DNA from: Oscillospiraceae bacterium
GTDB lineage: Bacteria > Bacillota > Clostridia > Oscillospirales > Ruminococcaceae
Direction: 5' to 3'
Length of the DNA stretch: 47,292 nucleotides
Assembly: GCA_004557855.1 (NCBI GenBank)
Contig: SFFJ01000011.1
Location: 1-47,292, forward strand
Part shown: positions 15,513 to 24,066 of the stretch, in pieces
Position numbering within the stretch: position 1 is the stretch's first letter
Layout of the letters: every line of letters begins with the position of its first letter
Made by a program: the position numbers and the translations under genes
The notes under the pieces: generated by a model
The model's input: the letters and a program-made list of their open reading frames with translations, nothing else
Told to the model about the DNA's origin: nothing
The model's database searches: none

Positions 15513-18500
15513 GTGTCAAAATTCAGGAAGAACAATACTAAAAAAGCGCTGCTGTTCACACTGGCATTTGCTCTCATCATTGCCGGTGCGTTGGCGGTCA
15601 CCCTGCTGACGGATCGGAACCCTCTTGCGAACCTTGTCGGCCCTTCCCAGCAGCAGCCGGAGCCCTCCAACCCCGCCCCCATCCAGCCGGATAATATGGC
15701 CAATACGGAACCCGACCCGGCTCCGGAGGCGCCTGTTGTTTTCAATATTCCGGACCGGATGCGTGCGGTGACCATCCTCCCCGGCGAGGACTTCCTCACC
15801 GAAAAGAACGAAGCCGCCGACCGGGTCAAGACCGAGATCGATGCGGCGCTGGATGCGGCCAAGGCACTCGATATGAACACAGTGCTCATCGGCACAAGCA
15901 CCGAGGACTTTGCAGCATATGACAGCCTGACAAGACCCTCCGCCAATGCGGTTTTTGACCCGCTGGATTACCTTATCACCGGGGCAAGGGGCAGGGGGCT
16001 TTATGTCTATTGCTTCTTTGATTTGAAAGCGACCTATGACGGCGCAAAGCTGGTAACCTACCCCCGCTTTGATACCGCCATCATGAACGGTATCGAAAAA
16101 GAACTCGGGGCGTTCCTTGAAAAATACTCCCCGGACGGGCTGTTCTTCACCAATTACGATTTCCCCGAAAGCGAAACCGCCTTTGCCGACTACATGAATT
16201 GCGGCGGCGGAATGAGCTTTAACGATTATTTGGACGGCGCCTCCCGGCAGGTGGTGGAGCTGGCGGCCGGACTGGTGCGTAAAAATGCGCCCGGTGTGCA
16301 GGTGGGTCTTGTGACGGAACCGCAGTGGGCCACCGTTAAGGAAAATGAGGATGGACAGAATACCCTTGCCCCCTATTCCATGCTGACCGACGGCCATTGT
16401 GACGCCAAGGCCATGATAGAGGATAAGCTGGTGGATATGATCGCCGTAAAAGCCTACGGCTCCCTCACCGACGGCAAGATCCCGTTTGAACGGATCGTCA
16501 AGTGGTGGTCCGAGCTGGCGGCGAAAAACGAGGTACGGATGTATGCCGTTCATGCCGCCGATCGTATGGCCAACAGCAGTTACGCCGGTTGGGGCTCCTC
16601 CGACCAGATGACCAAGCAGGCCATTACGCTGGATAGTTATAAGGGCTGCGGCGGCAGCGTGTTCTACGGGCTGGCCAGCATGAAGGCCGATCCGGCAGGG
16701 TCGGTAACGCTCCTGAAAAAGTACTTCCGCAACGAGGTCAATACCGACTACATCATGACCGAATTGAGCGTTTCGGTACCGGCCAAGCTGACCTATTCCA
16801 CCTATGAGCCGACGGTTCTGTTCCGCGGCGCCTCCGATCCCACCAACCCGGTGAAGATCAACGGCACCGAGATCAAGACCGATGCCAGCGGCTATTTCTC
16901 CCAAAGCTATAATCTCAAGCCCGGCTTAAATACCTTTACCATCGTACATAAGGATAAAACGCTGGTCTATAAGATCACCCGCAACGTGAAGATCTTCCAA
17001 AGCGTTGCGCCCACCGGCTCCCTCACCGTTGACGGGAACACCGATATTACGCTGACGGCCATGGCCTACGAGGACGCCAAGATCACCGCCGTTGTCAATG
17101 GGCAGACCGTCACTCTGACCAGAGACAACAGTGAGGGCGACAGCACCGAAGCGGACCGCGAGTCCTTCTACGTGAAGTACACCGGGACCTACCGCACTCC
17201 CGCCGCCACCGGCAGCGTCAAAAATCTCGGCAGCATCACCTTTAAGGGCAGCTGGGAGGGAAAAGACGAGACCGAAACCGGCGCCTCCATCAAGGTGAAT
17301 AAGATCGCCGAGGTAGGCAGCGGCAGTCCTATTGTGGTAACGGCCACCCAGGCTGAAACATTCCCCACCAGCACGCTGGATGATTTGAGCGACGGCGGCT
17401 ACTATCCGTTGCCCAAGGGTACGCTGGACTACACCGTGGGCGATATGATCGTCTTTACCAGCGGCAGCTCCACCTACCGCTATTATAAGCTGGCCAGCGG
17501 CCTGCGCGTTTACGCCGGGGATATTTCCGCTACCAGCCAGCAGGTGAAGGACGTTGTGGTAAACGGCATGAGCATCACCGCCAATTCCGCAACCACCACT
17601 GTGGCGCTCAATATGAGCCAGCCTACCAGTTATTCGGTCAGCTACTCCAATAGCGGTATCTCCTTCACCTTCAATTATCTCAAATCCGCCTGCGGCAGCA
17701 TCAGCAGCCTTACCAAAAACCCGATTTTCTCCTCGGCCACATGGAACGGCGATACGCTGACGCTGCGGTTCCGCAAGACCAACGGAATGTGCGGCTATAC
17801 CGCAAGCTATAATGGGAATACCCTTTCTTTGCAGTTTAATAACCCGCCCGGCGGAATTGCCGGCGCGAGGATCGTCATTGATCCCGGCCATGGCGGCACC
17901 GATGTAGGCGCCCTGGGCTTCTACCCCGATAAGCACGAGGACTATGTAAACCGGCAAATCGCCACCGAGCTGGCGGCCATCCTGCGTAATCAGGGGGCGT
18001 CGGTACTGCTCATCGATACCAGCGGCAGCTCCAAGGTGGTTCTGCAAACCCGTGTGGCACAGGCTTCCGCCTTCAAGCCGCAGATCTTCTTGAGCGTCCA
18101 CAGCAATTCCGCCACCAATTCCGCGGCGCACGGCACCGAGGCCTACTACTTCTATGATTTCAGCAAGCAGTTCTGCGGCTATGTGAACAGTGCCCTGCAC
18201 AGCGCCATGAACAGCGCAAACCGCGGCGCCAAGTACGGCCTCTACTACGTCACACGCACCACCCAGTACTCTGCGGTGCTGGCCGAATGCGGCTTTATGA
18301 GCAACCAGAGCGAATACCTGCAGCTTTTGCAGAACTATCCGCAGATCGCAAGCTCGCTCGCCAACGGCATCGGCAGCTATATCAGCAGCATTTACAGCGG
18401 CTATACCGCCACCGGCACCGAAACGGTGGGCAAGGTGAGTCAGGTCCCCGTAAAGGGCGTTACGCTGGATAAGTCCACGCTGGAGCTGGCCGTAGGCGCT

Positions 18501-19484
18501 GCCGGTCAGCTGACGGCGAAGCTCTCGCCCGAGGATGCCACCGACCAAAGCGTCACCTGGGTCAGCAGCAACAACGGCGTTGTCACGGTGGATCAAAACG
18601 GCAGTCTGAAGGCCATAGCGGCCGGAACGGCGAATATCACGGTTAAGACGACCGACGGCGGCTATACAGCCACCTGCAAGGTCACCGTCAAGCCGGTGGC
18701 CGTCACCGAGGTACGGCTGGACCAAACCGCCGTTACCATGAAGGTGAAGGACACATTTGTCCTGAACGCCAGTGTGCTGCCGGAAAACGCGACCGAAAAG
18801 GCCGTCACATGGAGCAGCAGCGCACCGAACATCGTGAAGGTGGAAAACGGCAAGCTGACCGCCCTTGCGGAGGGAACGGCGATCATCACAGCCAAATGCG
18901 ATAATAAAACCGCCACCTGCACCGTAACGGTGCAAAAGGCCGATGTCCCCGCCGAAAGCGTCACGCTGGATAAGACGACCCTGGAAATGATGGTAAACGG
19001 CACTGAAAAGCTGACTGCAACGGTTCTTCCGCAGGATGCAACGGTGACAACGATCGAATGGAGCAGCAGCAATAGTGATATTGCTGCGGTGGCACAGGAC
19101 GGCACCGTAACGGCCAAGACAGAGGGGACTGCGACCATCACCGCCAAATGCGGCGAAAAGAGTGCGGAATGTACCGTAACGGTCAAGGCCGCTGTGGTGG
19201 AAGTGACCGGGATCACCCTGGATCAAACCGCACTGAATTTGACGGCGGGCGGGACTGCTGCGCTGAATGCGACTGTTTTACCGGATAACGCAGCCAATAA
19301 AACCGTCACGTGGAGCAGCAGCAATAGTGATATCGCAGAGGTGGATGCAAACGGCACCGTGACCGCCAAGACAGTCGGTTCCGCCGTTATTACGGCACAA
19401 ACGGCCAACGGCCGTACCGTGACCTGCACGGTGACGGTAACAGCTGCGGAGCCCGCTGCCGAGGAGCCGCCCAAAACGAATTGA
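15513..19484 (+). CDS. Giant envelope protein: GHL10-like + amidase_3 + four Big2 repeats
   Basis: A 1,323-residue protein with a GTG start (GGGAGG site). Residues ~10-32 form an N-terminal anchor without a lipobox. Residues ~75-410 resemble a divergent GHL10/DUF187 barrel (DRMRAVTILPGEDF, MNTVLIGTSTEDF, YSPDGLFFTNYDF). A linker of probable beta domains follows (~420-780). Residues ~785-965 are an N-acetylmuramoyl-L-alanine amidase (Amidase_3) with all four catalytic/zinc residues: H793 (DPGHGG), E809, H863 (SVHSNS) and E925 (AECGF). From ~979 to 1315 there are four Big2 Ig-like repeats (VTWSSSNSDIA type). It should cleave the stem peptide from glycan strands outside the membrane. The fusion of a glycosidase-like and an amidase domain in one chain is unusual. 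It directly follows the second GHL10 gene. Confidence 0.88.
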   Translation: MSKFRKNNTKKALLFTLAFALIIAGALAVTLLTDRNPLANLVGPSQQQPEPSNPAPIQPDNMANTEPDPAPEAPVVFNIPDRMRAVTILPGEDFLTEKNEAADRVKTEIDAALDAAKALDMNTVLIGTSTEDFAAYDSLTRPSANAVFDPLDYLITGARGRGLYVYCFFDLKATYDGAKLVTYPRFDTAIMNGIEKELGAFLEKYSPDGLFFTNYDFPESETAFADYMNCGGGMSFNDYLDGASRQVVELAAGLVRKNAPGVQVGLVTEPQWATVKENEDGQNTLAPYSMLTDGHCDAKAMIEDKLVDMIAVKAYGSLTDGKIPFERIVKWWSELAAKNEVRMYAVHAADRMANSSYAGWGSSDQMTKQAITLDSYKGCGGSVFYGLASMKADPAGSVTLLKKYFRNEVNTDYIMTELSVSVPAKLTYSTYEPTVLFRGASDPTNPVKINGTEIKTDASGYFSQSYNLKPGLNTFTIVHKDKTLVYKITRNVKIFQSVAPTGSLTVDGNTDITLTAMAYEDAKITAVVNGQTVTLTRDNSEGDSTEADRESFYVKYTGTYRTPAATGSVKNLGSITFKGSWEGKDETETGASIKVNKIAEVGSGSPIVVTATQAETFPTSTLDDLSDGGYYPLPKGTLDYTVGDMIVFTSGSSTYRYYKLASGLRVYAGDISATSQQVKDVVVNGMSITANSATTTVALNMSQPTSYSVSYSNSGISFTFNYLKSACGSISSLTKNPIFSSATWNGDTLTLRFRKTNGMCGYTASYNGNTLSLQFNNPPGGIAGARIVIDPGHGGTDVGALGFYPDKHEDYVNRQIATELAAILRNQGASVLLIDTSGSSKVVLQTRVAQASAFKPQIFLSVHSNSATNSAAHGTEAYYFYDFSKQFCGYVNSALHSAMNSANRGAKYGLYYVTRTTQYSAVLAECGFMSNQSEYLQLLQNYPQIASSLANGIGSYISSIYSGYTATGTETVGKVSQVPVKGVTLDKSTLELAVGAAGQLTAKLSPEDATDQSVTWVSSNNGVVTVDQNGSLKAIAAGTANITVKTTDGGYTATCKVTVKPVAVTEVRLDQTAVTMKVKDTFVLNASVLPENATEKAVTWSSSAPNIVKVENGKLTALAEGTAIITAKCDNKTATCTVTVQKADVPAESVTLDKTTLEMMVNGTEKLTATVLPQDATVTTIEWSSSNSDIAAVAQDGTVTAKTEGTATITAKCGEKSAECTVTVKAAVVEVTGITLDQTALNLTAGGTAALNATVLPDNAANKTVTWSSSNSDIAEVDANGTVTAKTVGSAVITAQTANGRTVTCTVTVTAAEPAAEEPPKTN
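18450..19465 (+). repeat. Four Big2 (bacterial Ig-like) domain repeats
   Basis: Four ~84-codon units inside the amidase gene share the pattern VTLDKxxLEL ... VTWSSSNSDIA ... GTVTAKTxGTATITAK. Parts of units 3 and 4 are nearly identical at DNA level around 19062 and 19314, suggesting recent duplication. Confidence 0.8.
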
Positions 19485-19501
19485 ACCTATCCTCATCAAA
19501 G

Positions 19502-19534
19502 ACAGCAGACCGTATCATGCGGCCTGCTGTTTTT
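19502..19534 (+). terminator. Terminator after the giant amidase
   Basis: ACAGCAG (19502-19508) pairs with CTGCTGT (19524-19530), extended by an inner CCG/CGG, followed by TTTTT. Confidence 0.75.
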
Positions 19535-19543
19535 CGTTGCGGC

Positions 19544-19572
19544 GCATGAAGCGGCACCCCCCGGCATAGACT
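19544..19572 (+). promoter_or_regulatory. Candidate sigma-E promoter of the spoIVFA-spoIVFB pair
   Basis: GCATGAA (19544-19550), 14-nt spacer, CATAGACT (19565-19572). The -10 fits the mother-cell sigma-E consensus CATACANT at all but one position; the -35 is a weak fit. It lies 22 nt before the start codon. Pattern inference. Confidence 0.4.
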
Positions 19573-19594
19573 GTATGGACAGGGGGTGCACGGG

Positions 19595-20398
19595 ATGCGT
19601 TATGACCGCAGAAGAAGCCGCATGGCCGGCAGAAGCCGCACGACAGGGAAGCGCAGGGAGCCGCCGGCACGGCGGGAAGGGCAGGGACTGGCTCTTTTGA
19701 TGGTGCAGACGCTGCTTTGTACGGCGGCGTTGGCGGTGGTCTTTACCATGCAGTATGTTAAACCGCAAAAATACCGGGAGATCGGGGAACTTTACGCCAA
19801 AGCGACCGGCACGGAGCCGTCCCGGCAGGATGCAGCCTGGGAGCTCCTTACCACGCTCATCACATCCGAACAGCTGAAGCAATGGTGGGAGCAGTGGCAG
19901 CCGCCGAAGCTGGCCGAGGTCTTTTCCCGGGTAGAGGGCGAAGCAGCCATGGGCGGCGAGGAAACGGTTTTTCCCCGGAACGCCTCTTATCAGCGGGTGG
20001 CGGTATCGGTACCGGCGGCGTCTCCCTTGGCGGCGGACGCCGTGATCACATCGGGCTACGGGGAACGGGTGCATCCCATCAGCGGGGCATGGGATTTCCA
20101 CACCGGGATCGATCTTGCGGCGGCAGCGGGGACGAACATCTACCCGGTTTACCCGGGAACGGTAACGGCGGTGGGCAGCAGCAAAAGCTACGGAAACTAT
20201 GTAAAAATACGCCATACGGATAATCTGGAAACGATATACTGCCACTGTGAAGCGGTGCTGTGCAGGGAAGGCGACCGGGTCTCATCGGGGGATGTGATCG
20301 GGCGGGTGGGCAGCACGGGAGTATCCACGGGGCCGCACCTGCATCTTTCGGTGCTGGCCGAGGGGTACTACATTGACCCGATGAACCTGTACCGCTGA
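19595..20398 (+). CDS. spoIVFA: SpoIVFA-like M23 membrane protein
   Basis: A 267-residue protein: Arg-rich cytoplasmic N-terminus (residues 1-30), one TM segment (~32-53), a helical stretch, and a C-terminal LytM/M23 domain (~150-265). The zinc ligands H169-x3-D173 (HTGID) and H248-L-H250 (GPHLH) are intact. The identification rests on the next gene: the translationally coupled (1-nt overlap) site-2 protease resembles SpoIVFB, and in Bacillus SpoIVFA anchors and inhibits SpoIVFB in the outer forespore membrane. Unlike a purely structural LytM domain, this one could be catalytic. The start at 19595 has AGGGGG 8 nt before it. A SpoIIQ-like role is the main alternative. Confidence 0.7.
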   Translation: MRYDRRRSRMAGRSRTTGKRREPPARREGQGLALLMVQTLLCTAALAVVFTMQYVKPQKYREIGELYAKATGTEPSRQDAAWELLTTLITSEQLKQWWEQWQPPKLAEVFSRVEGEAAMGGEETVFPRNASYQRVAVSVPAASPLAADAVITSGYGERVHPISGAWDFHTGIDLAAAAGTNIYPVYPGTVTAVGSSKSYGNYVKIRHTDNLETIYCHCEAVLCREGDRVSSGDVIGRVGSTGVSTGPHLHLSVLAEGYYIDPMNLYR

Positions 20399-20916
20399 TG
20401 ACCTTTTTGATTTTCGGGATTCGGGTTCGGGTCAGTTTTTTGCTGGTGATGGGCCTTTGCGCGGCCGTTTTGCTGCCGGGAAGGCTCATTCCGCTATTAG
20501 CAGGAGTTATAGCTTTGCACGAAGCCGGTCATTTTACTTATGTCTTTGCCTGCAAAATGCGTATAAAGCGCATCGATTTCTCTCTTTTCGGCGTTCGTGT
20601 GACGCTTTCGGAGGGGCGGCTGCGGGAGGGGCAGGAGCTGTTTTTGAACCTATCGGGTCCTGCGGTCAATCTGCTCTCGGGGGGCCTTTTGCTGCTGTGG
20701 GGTGACAGTATGCAGGCTAAAAGGGCGGCGGCGGTGCATCTTGCGGTGGCGGCGGCCACGTTATTTCCGCTGGGCAACAGCGACGGTGCCGCAATTGCCG
20801 CAAATTTACTGGGGCGCTGCCGCAGGCTTTCCGCCCCTGCAAAAATATGGCTGCGCCGGGGACTGGCGGTGCTGTATTTTGCCGGGATTATGGCAGCGGG
20901 CGGGGCTTTTGGTTGA
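20398..20916 (+). CDS. spoIVFB: SpoIVFB-like site-2 protease (M50B)
   Basis: A 172-residue polytopic membrane protease. H41-E42-A-G-H45 (ALHEAGH) and N127-S-D129-G (PLGNSDG) supply the zinc ligands and second active-site segment of M50 enzymes, and GPAVNLL (88-94) is a conserved family loop. In sporulating Firmicutes SpoIVFB cuts pro-sigma-K within the membrane. B. subtilis SpoIVFB is ~288 residues and ends in an ATP-binding CBS domain; here that domain is missing, leaving the minimal membrane core. The ATG overlaps the SpoIVFA-like stop (TGATG). The family is firm; the SpoIVFB role is inferred from the pairing. Confidence 0.8.
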   Translation: MTFLIFGIRVRVSFLLVMGLCAAVLLPGRLIPLLAGVIALHEAGHFTYVFACKMRIKRIDFSLFGVRVTLSEGRLREGQELFLNLSGPAVNLLSGGLLLLWGDSMQAKRAAAVHLAVAAATLFPLGNSDGAAIAANLLGRCRRLSAPAKIWLRRGLAVLYFAGIMAAGGAFG

Positions 20917-20970
20917 AGAACGGCGCCGGATATGATACAATATAAGTTATCATAATGATCGGAGGCCGAA

Positions 20971-22839
20971 ATGATCCCATCTGAAATAGAAAGACTGCTG
21001 CCGAAGGTGCAGAAGCCTGCCCGCTATTGCGGCGGCGAGATCAATACCATCATAAAGGATAAAAGCAAGGTGAGCACCCGTGTGGCGTTCTGCTTCCCGG
21101 ATCTTTATGAGGTCGGGATGAGCCATCTGGGGATGAAGCTCTTTTATTCCGCCTTTAACAAACGGGAGGAGATCTGGTGCGAACGGGTCTTTGCCCCGGC
21201 GGAGGATATGCGGACGCTGCTTTTGGAAAACGGCATAAAGCTGTACGGACTGGAGAGCTTTGACCCGCTGGATGAATTTGATGTGATCATGTTCACCCTG
21301 CAGTATGAGCTGTGTTATACCGGCGTACTGGATATGCTGTACCTTTCCGGCATTCCGCTGCGGCAGAAGGACCGCAAGGGCCTTTCGCATATGGTAATGG
21401 GCGGTGGCCCCTGTGCCTGCAACCCGGAGCCTGTGGCGGATTTCTTCGACCTGTTTTTCCTGGGGGAAGGGGAGGAGGTAGACCTGGAGGTTTTGGATCT
21501 GTACGGACAGGCCAAGAGGGAGGGCTGGAGCAGGGAACGGTTCCTGCAAAAAGCCGCACAGATCGAGGGCATTTATGTGCCGTCTCTCTATGATATCTCC
21601 TACCATGCGGACGGTACCGTTGCGGCCATCACCCCCAAAAACGGTGCGCCCGCCACCATCAAAAAACGTATTATGCCCGATTTTGATAAGGCGGATTTCC
21701 CGGAAAGCTTTGTGGTACCGTTCATCGACGTGGTGCATGACCGTGCCGTGACCGAGGTGCTGCGGGGCTGTATCCGCGGCTGCCGCTTCTGCCAGGCGGG
21801 GTATATTTACCGGCCCTACCGGGAACGCAGCGCCGATGTGATAGACCGCCAGGCCTATGACCTGTGCCACAACTGCGGCTATGATGAGGTTTCGCTTTCC
21901 TCGCTTTCCACCAGCGACCACAGCCATTTGGCCGAGCTGATGGAAAAGATGCTGGTATGGGCGGAGCCGGAGCATATCGACCTTTCGCTGCCGTCCCTGC
22001 GGATCGACAGCATGACCCCGCACCTGCTGGAGCTGGTGCAGAGGGTACGCAAAAGCGGCTTGACCTTTGCGCCGGAGGCAGGCAGCCAGCGCCTGCGGGA
22101 CGCGATCAATAAGAACATCACCGAGCAGGAGGTACTGGACACCTGCCGCATGAGCTTTGAAAACGGATATACGGCGGTAAAGCTGTACTTTATGATGGGT
22201 CTGCCCACCGAAACCGAGGAGGACGTCAAGGCCATCATTGAGCTGGCGCAGAAGGTCGTTGACCTTTTCTACCGCCTGCCCAATAAGCCGAAGGGCAAGG
22301 GCGTGACCGTCAATATCAGCGTGGCGTGCTTTGTGCCGAAGCCTTTTACGCCGTTCCAGTTTGAGCCGCAGGACGCCCCGGAGCAGTTTGTAGCAAAGCA
22401 GAAGCTGCTGCTTGAAACGGTTTCCAGCCGGAAGATCTCCATCAGCTACCACGATAGCGGGACAAGCCGGATCGAGGCGATATTGGCGCGCGGCGACCGC
22501 CGCCTTGCCGATGTGGTGGAGGCGGTTTGGCGGGACGGCGGCCGGCTGGAGGGCTGGGAGGATCATTTTAACCCCGCCCGCTGGTATGATGCCATGGAAA
22601 AGGCCGGGCTTTCGCCGGACTTTTACGCCACCCGCAAGAGAGAGTATGACGAGCTGATGCCGTGGGATCATCTGGATTACTTTGTATCCAAGGAGTTTTT
22701 GATCCGGGAGAACCGGCTGACCCACGAAAGCAAAACGACCCCCAACTGCCGGGAACGCTGCAGCGGCTGCGGGGTCAATAAGGAACTGAAGGAAAAGGGG
22801 GTGACCTGCAGTGGAAACTGTCCGTGTGTTCTTCGCTAA
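20971..22839 (+). CDS. B12-binding-like radical SAM protein (TIGR03960-type)
   Basis: A 622-residue enzyme. An N-terminal B12-binding-like region (VAFCFPDLYEVGMSHLGMKLFYSAFN, ~30-160) is followed by a radical SAM core whose cluster motif C-x3-C-x2-C lies at ~268-275 (LRGCIRGCRFCQAGY), with downstream GSQRLRDAINKN and YFMMGLPTE motifs. The C-terminus has a Cys cluster (CRERCSGCGVN). It pairs with the overlapping DUF2344 gene, an arrangement conserved in clostridia next to ribosomal protein genes. Its substrate is not established to my knowledge; an RNA or ribosome modification is plausible from context. A CGGAGG site and a TACAAT -10 lie upstream. Confidence 0.88.
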   Translation: MIPSEIERLLPKVQKPARYCGGEINTIIKDKSKVSTRVAFCFPDLYEVGMSHLGMKLFYSAFNKREEIWCERVFAPAEDMRTLLLENGIKLYGLESFDPLDEFDVIMFTLQYELCYTGVLDMLYLSGIPLRQKDRKGLSHMVMGGGPCACNPEPVADFFDLFFLGEGEEVDLEVLDLYGQAKREGWSRERFLQKAAQIEGIYVPSLYDISYHADGTVAAITPKNGAPATIKKRIMPDFDKADFPESFVVPFIDVVHDRAVTEVLRGCIRGCRFCQAGYIYRPYRERSADVIDRQAYDLCHNCGYDEVSLSSLSTSDHSHLAELMEKMLVWAEPEHIDLSLPSLRIDSMTPHLLELVQRVRKSGLTFAPEAGSQRLRDAINKNITEQEVLDTCRMSFENGYTAVKLYFMMGLPTETEEDVKAIIELAQKVVDLFYRLPNKPKGKGVTVNISVACFVPKPFTPFQFEPQDAPEQFVAKQKLLLETVSSRKISISYHDSGTSRIEAILARGDRRLADVVEAVWRDGGRLEGWEDHFNPARWYDAMEKAGLSPDFYATRKREYDELMPWDHLDYFVSKEFLIRENRLTHESKTTPNCRERCSGCGVNKELKEKGVTCSGNCPCVLR

Positions 22840-23461
22840 AGAGGGACGGCTGAAATACATTTCCCATTTGGATGTGACACGGTGCCTGGCGCGGGTATTC
22901 CACCGCTGCGGGCTGCCTATCTGGTATACCCAGGGCTTTAATCCCCATGCCTACCTGACCTTTGCGCTGCCGCTGCCGCTGGGGGTGGAAAGCCGCTGCG
23001 AGTCGTTTGACTTCCGGCTGACCGAAGAGGTGAACTATGAGGAGGTGCGGGACCGGCTGAATGCTGTCCTGCCGGAGGATTTGCGGGCGCTGCGGGCTGC
23101 CGCACCCGTGATGGAACCGGGCGCTATCTGCTGGGCGGACTACCGACTGACGATACGGGATGACGATCCGGCGGCCGAAGCGGCACTGGAGCGCTTTTTG
23201 GCGGCGGAGCACCTGACGGTGACCAAGAAAACCAAAAAGGGCGAGCAGGAAATAGACCTGAAGGAAAAGATGACGGTTCAAAAAGTCGAGCGAAAGTCCG
23301 GCGAATATGTACTGGAGGTGCGTCTGCCTGCGGGCGGCACCGTAAACTGGAGCCCCATGCTGGTGACCGGCGCATACAACGCCCTGCTGGGGCGGGAGCC
23401 GTACTGGACCGGGTATGAGCGTTTGGCCATCCTGACGAAAGATTTTCAGGATTTTTGTTAA
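22811..23461 (+). CDS. DUF2344 / TIGR03936-family protein
   Basis: A 216-residue protein starting at a GTG inside the 3' end of the radical SAM gene (29-nt overlap) with a strong AAAGGGGGTG site. Characteristic segments are FFAKEGRLKYISHLDVTRCLARVFHRCGLP and YTQGFNPHAYLTFALPLPLGVES. It is the standard partner of the TIGR03960 radical SAM enzyme; in some genomes the two are fused. Function unknown; probably helps present the substrate. In many relatives an RNase G gene and the rplU operon follow; here rplS follows instead. Confidence 0.85.
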   Translation: METVRVFFAKEGRLKYISHLDVTRCLARVFHRCGLPIWYTQGFNPHAYLTFALPLPLGVESRCESFDFRLTEEVNYEEVRDRLNAVLPEDLRALRAAAPVMEPGAICWADYRLTIRDDDPAAEAALERFLAAEHLTVTKKTKKGEQEIDLKEKMTVQKVERKSGEYVLEVRLPAGGTVNWSPMLVTGAYNALLGREPYWTGYERLAILTKDFQDFC

Positions 23462-23494
23462 GTTTTGCTTGCATTTGCAGTTGCATTGTGTTAT

Positions 23495-23640
23495 TATAAT
23501 ACGGCATGAGAACTGCGACCGGCACCCGGCGCAGGTTTTGATGTTGGCTGCAAGGCCAAACATTAAACTGAACAGTCCGCTGCCCGGCCGATGGAGCTTT
23601 GAGGTAAGAATGTTTGGACATTTTAAGGAGGATAAAATCC
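23495..23640 (+). promoter_or_regulatory. rplS promoter -10 and long 5' leader
   Basis: TATAAT at 23495-23500 precedes a ~135-nt leader. ATGTTGGC (23541-23548) can pair with GCCAAACAT (23555-23563), and other G/C segments (ACAGTCCGCTGCCCGGCC) suggest more structure. Firmicutes are known to carry an L19 leader before rplS that mediates feedback by the ribosomal protein; whether this is a match needs a covariance search. Confidence 0.45.
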
Positions 23641-23985
23641 ATGGACGCACTGAAACTGATGTCCGAGAGCTGCCTGAAGAAGGATATTCCTGTTGTTAAC
23701 GTCGGTGATACCGTACGTGTTCAGGTTCGTATTCAGGAGGGTAACCGTGAGCGTCTGCAGGCCTTCGAGGGCACTGTAATCGCCAAGAAGCACGGTGGTA
23801 TCGCCGAAACCTTCACCGTTCGCCGTCTTTCTCACGGCTGCGGCGTCGAGAGAGTTTTCCCCATCCACAGCCCGAAGGTTGCCAGCGTTGAGTTGGTTCG
23901 TAAGGGTCGTGTACGCCGCGGTAAGCTGTATTATCTGCGCGGCAGAGTGGGCAAGGCTGCCAAGGTCAAGGAAGTACTGGGCTAA
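23641..23985 (+). CDS. rplS: 50S ribosomal protein L19
   Basis: A 114-residue protein. It matches L19 throughout: PVVNVGDTVRVQVRIQEGNRERLQAFEGTVIAKKHGG, the SHGCGVERVFPIHSPKV centre and the RRGKLYYLRGRVGKAAKVKE tail. L19 sits at the 30S-50S interface. The start at 23641 is fixed by AAGGAGGATA. The gene ends at its own terminator, so it is probably transcribed separately from rbgA. Confidence 0.98.
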   Translation: MDALKLMSESCLKKDIPVVNVGDTVRVQVRIQEGNRERLQAFEGTVIAKKHGGIAETFTVRRLSHGCGVERVFPIHSPKVASVELVRKGRVRRGKLYYLRGRVGKAAKVKEVLG

Positions 23986-24002
23986 TCTATCCACAAAAGG
24001 CG

Positions 24003-24038
24003 AGAGGACACTTTATGTTGTCCTCTTTTGCTTTTATT
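24003..24038 (+). terminator. Terminator after rplS
   Basis: AGAGGACA (24003-24010) pairs with TGTCCTCT (24019-24026) around an 8-nt loop; a partly paired A-rich/T-rich extension and TTTTGCTTTTATT follow. Confidence 0.8.
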
Positions 24039-24066
24039 ATGCACTTATACGAAACGGAGAAGAGAT

